6,866 nt of DNA, from positions 1 through 6,866 of the forward strand of contig CALGVF010000269.1 in NCBI GenBank assembly GCA_937920115.1. Reading direction: 5' to 3'. The notes below the pieces were generated by a model that was given only the letters and a program-made list of their open reading frames with translations, was not told where the DNA came from and searched no databases. Positions 5,670 through 6,866 of the stretch are shown here, piece after piece; positions within the stretch are counted from its first letter, which is position 1, and each line of letters begins with the position of its first letter. Position numbers and translations under genes: made by a program. Origin of the DNA: an uncultured Clostridia bacterium. Lineage in GTDB: Bacteria; Bacillota; Clostridia; Christensenellales; Borkfalkiaceae.

Positions 5670-5912
5670 ATGACCGACGGACAAGTATTTGATTATTACA
5701 TTATAAAAAGCACTACGCTATCCGAAAAGGACGGCAGGAAACTACGCAAACTCGGCGTATACGCGGGTTCGGTAGTAAAAATTGTCAAGAAAATAGGCAA
5801 AAACGCCGTAATTGTCGAATGTGACGGAGTAAAAATAGCATTAGGCAAAACCGTTACGGACAATATGCAAGCGGAAATCGTCGCAAGCGACAAGATAGGC
5901 AAGGGGGTCTGA
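5664..5912 (+). CDS. feoA: FeoA, small SH3-like ferrous iron transport accessory protein
   Basis: An 82-residue cytoplasmic FeoA-domain protein, the partner of the ferrous iron permease FeoB. Seen: the typical helix-turn LRKLGVYAGSVVKIVKKIG (28-46), equivalent to the family's RLxxLGxxPGxxVxVxxxxP, followed by the beta segments NAVIVECDGVKIALGKTV (48-65) and the closing AEIV. Length is normal for a free-standing FeoA. An in-frame TAA at 5655 limits the start to the ATG at 5664 or the ATG at 5670; the bases before both are TAATAATGTATT-like and cannot form a ribosome binding site, so initiation is probably leaderless or otherwise unusual. It ends one base before feoB and they surely form one operon. 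It is divergent from thiT. Confidence 0.88.
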   Translation: MIMTDGQVFDYYIIKSTTLSEKDGRKLRKLGVYAGSVVKIVKKIGKNAVIVECDGVKIALGKTVTDNMQAEIVASDKIGKGV

Positions 5913-5913
5913 T

Positions 5914-6866
5914 ATGAAAATTATTCTCGTCGGCAACCCGAACGCGGGCAAAACAACGCTTTTCAATTCCCTTACGGGCAGAAACGAAAAAGTCGGAAAT
6001 TGGCACGGCGTGACCGTCGAAGAAAAAACGGCTTCTTACGTTTTCGGCGGTGAAAAATACTACGTTTCGGACGTCCCCGGTCTCTACTCGCTCAAAAACT
6101 GCGACGCTGAAGAAGCGGAAGCGGCGAGGTCGCTTACAAAAAACGACTACGACGCGATAGTGGCGGTAAAAAAAACGGGCAAAATGAAAAAAGGGGTGGA
6201 AATCGTATCCGAATTAAGGCGTTTCAACAAGCCGATTGTACTGTTTATCAACTTATACGCCGACTTTCTTAAAAGAAACGGCAGTTTTTCGCCCAAAAAA
6301 CTCGAAAAAGCGACGGGAACGAAAGTAATCTGCGGCGAAGCCTGTTCCCCTGCCGATTCAAAAAAAATAAAGGAATATCTTGCCGACAAACCCGCAATTT
6401 TGCCCGTTGTCTGTTCGGAATACGACTACATACAACCCCGAAGCAGGGGCTATACGCTCGACAAGATAATAACGGGCAAATTTACCGCCGTTCCGATATT
6501 TATCGTCGCAATGCTCGCGATTTTTTACCTCGCATTCGGAAATTACTCGCCGATAACGGCGTTAAGCGAGGCTATAAGTCGATTATTGACCGATTTTACA
6601 GGCAAACGGATATATTATGCCCTATATGAAAGAAACCTTTTTATCGCCCGTCTCGTCTCGGAAGGCATACTCGGAGGACTTGCGGCGGTGTTCTCGTTTA
6701 TTCCGCAGATAGCCGTTTTATCGCTATGCTTAGAGTTTTTGGATCAGTCGGGATATTTGTCGAGACTGTCCGCTTCGACCGACGGTTTTTTAAGAAAATT
6801 CGGGCTTTCGGGCAAAAGCGTATACTGTCTGTCCTGCGGCTTCGGCTGTACCGCCCTTTCCGCTAC
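5914..6866 (+). CDS. feoB: FeoB ferrous iron transporter, compact divergent form, 3' end outside window
   Basis: The first 317 residues of FeoB, the GTPase-linked inner-membrane Fe(II) transporter; the frame is open to the right edge with no frameshift. Seen: G1 GNPNAGKTTLFN (7-18), switch I VGNWHGVTVE (27-36) with T34, G3 DVPGLYSL (53-60), then the first membrane core from about 190 (FTAVPIFIVAMLAIFYLAFG), the LVSEGILGGLAAVFSFIPQI block (about 238-257), DQSGYLSRLSA and GLSGKSVYCLSCGFGC (297-312). Two departures from the family: the G4 region reads FINLYAD (111-117) instead of N-x-x-D, with Asp one place late, and the first transmembrane core begins near residue 190, leaving only about 35 residues after the G domain where FeoB normally has a helical domain of about 100. 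The pre-core VDATNLERNL-like stretch is replaced by VKKTGKMKKGV. The ATG at 5914 follows AAGGGGG (5901-5907), 6 nt away. Loss or weakening of nucleotide specificity is inference. Confidence 0.92.
   Translation, partial: MKIILVGNPNAGKTTLFNSLTGRNEKVGNWHGVTVEEKTASYVFGGEKYYVSDVPGLYSLKNCDAEEAEAARSLTKNDYDAIVAVKKTGKMKKGVEIVSELRRFNKPIVLFINLYADFLKRNGSFSPKKLEKATGTKVICGEACSPADSKKIKEYLADKPAILPVVCSEYDYIQPRSRGYTLDKIITGKFTAVPIFIVAMLAIFYLAFGNYSPITALSEAISRLLTDFTGKRIYYALYERNLFIARLVSEGILGGLAAVFSFIPQIAVLSLCLEFLDQSGYLSRLSASTDGFLRKFGLSGKSVYCLSCGFGCTALSA

Noticed and set aside
5397..5692. Short frames on both strands over the thiT leader
   Set aside because: The sequence is accounted for by the TPP riboswitch, terminator and promoter; the frames lack ribosome binding sites.

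Overview
The window looks like chromosome of an anaerobic Bacillota (Clostridia-type) bacterium. Pointers are AGGAGG-type ribosome binding sites, four near-perfect or perfect sigma-A promoters (TTGACA, 17-18 bp spacer, TATAAT or TATGAT), NuoE/NuoF-type subunits of the kind found in NAD(P)-linked [FeFe] hydrogenases, a ferrous iron uptake locus (feoAB), an ECF-type thiamine S component under a TPP riboswitch, and short structured intergenic repeats of the kind common in uncultured gut clostridia. The taxonomic placement is inference; there is no marker gene in the window.

Layout. All genes from 1 to about 5.6 kb lie on the minus strand; feoA and feoB run on the plus strand to the right edge. 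Read in the direction of transcription, the minus-strand units are: (a) thiT, 5358 to 4258, preceded by its own promoter (5620-5592), a TPP riboswitch (5570-5478) and a riboswitch-linked terminator (5455-5421), and ended by a hairpin belonging to a repeat element; (b) a single-gene AzgA/PbuG-type purine permease unit, 3775 to 2330; (c) a single-gene PHP-domain metal-dependent hydrolase unit, 2252 to 1536, closed by a very strong 16-bp hairpin; (d) the hydC(nuoE)-hydB(nuoF) operon, starting at 1194 and leaving the window at base 1, where the catalytic hydrogenase subunit would be expected next. The divergent feoA-feoB pair begins at 5664, sharing the 5585-5664 intergenic region with the thiT promoter; feoB is cut by the right edge.

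How the genes relate. These are mostly independent small transcription units: redox/hydrogen metabolism (hydCB), purine salvage, thiamine uptake and iron uptake. There is no sign of a phage, a CRISPR array, a toxin-antitoxin pair or a defence system. The less ordinary content is: a ThiT protein carrying an extra membrane domain of about 185 residues at its N-terminus; a compact FeoB whose G4 motif is off-register and which has almost no room for the usual helical domain between G domain and membrane part; a feoA gene with no ribosome binding site and an inverted repeat across its start codon; and a MITE-like structured repeat (4098-4230) whose left hairpin appears to serve as the thiT terminator.
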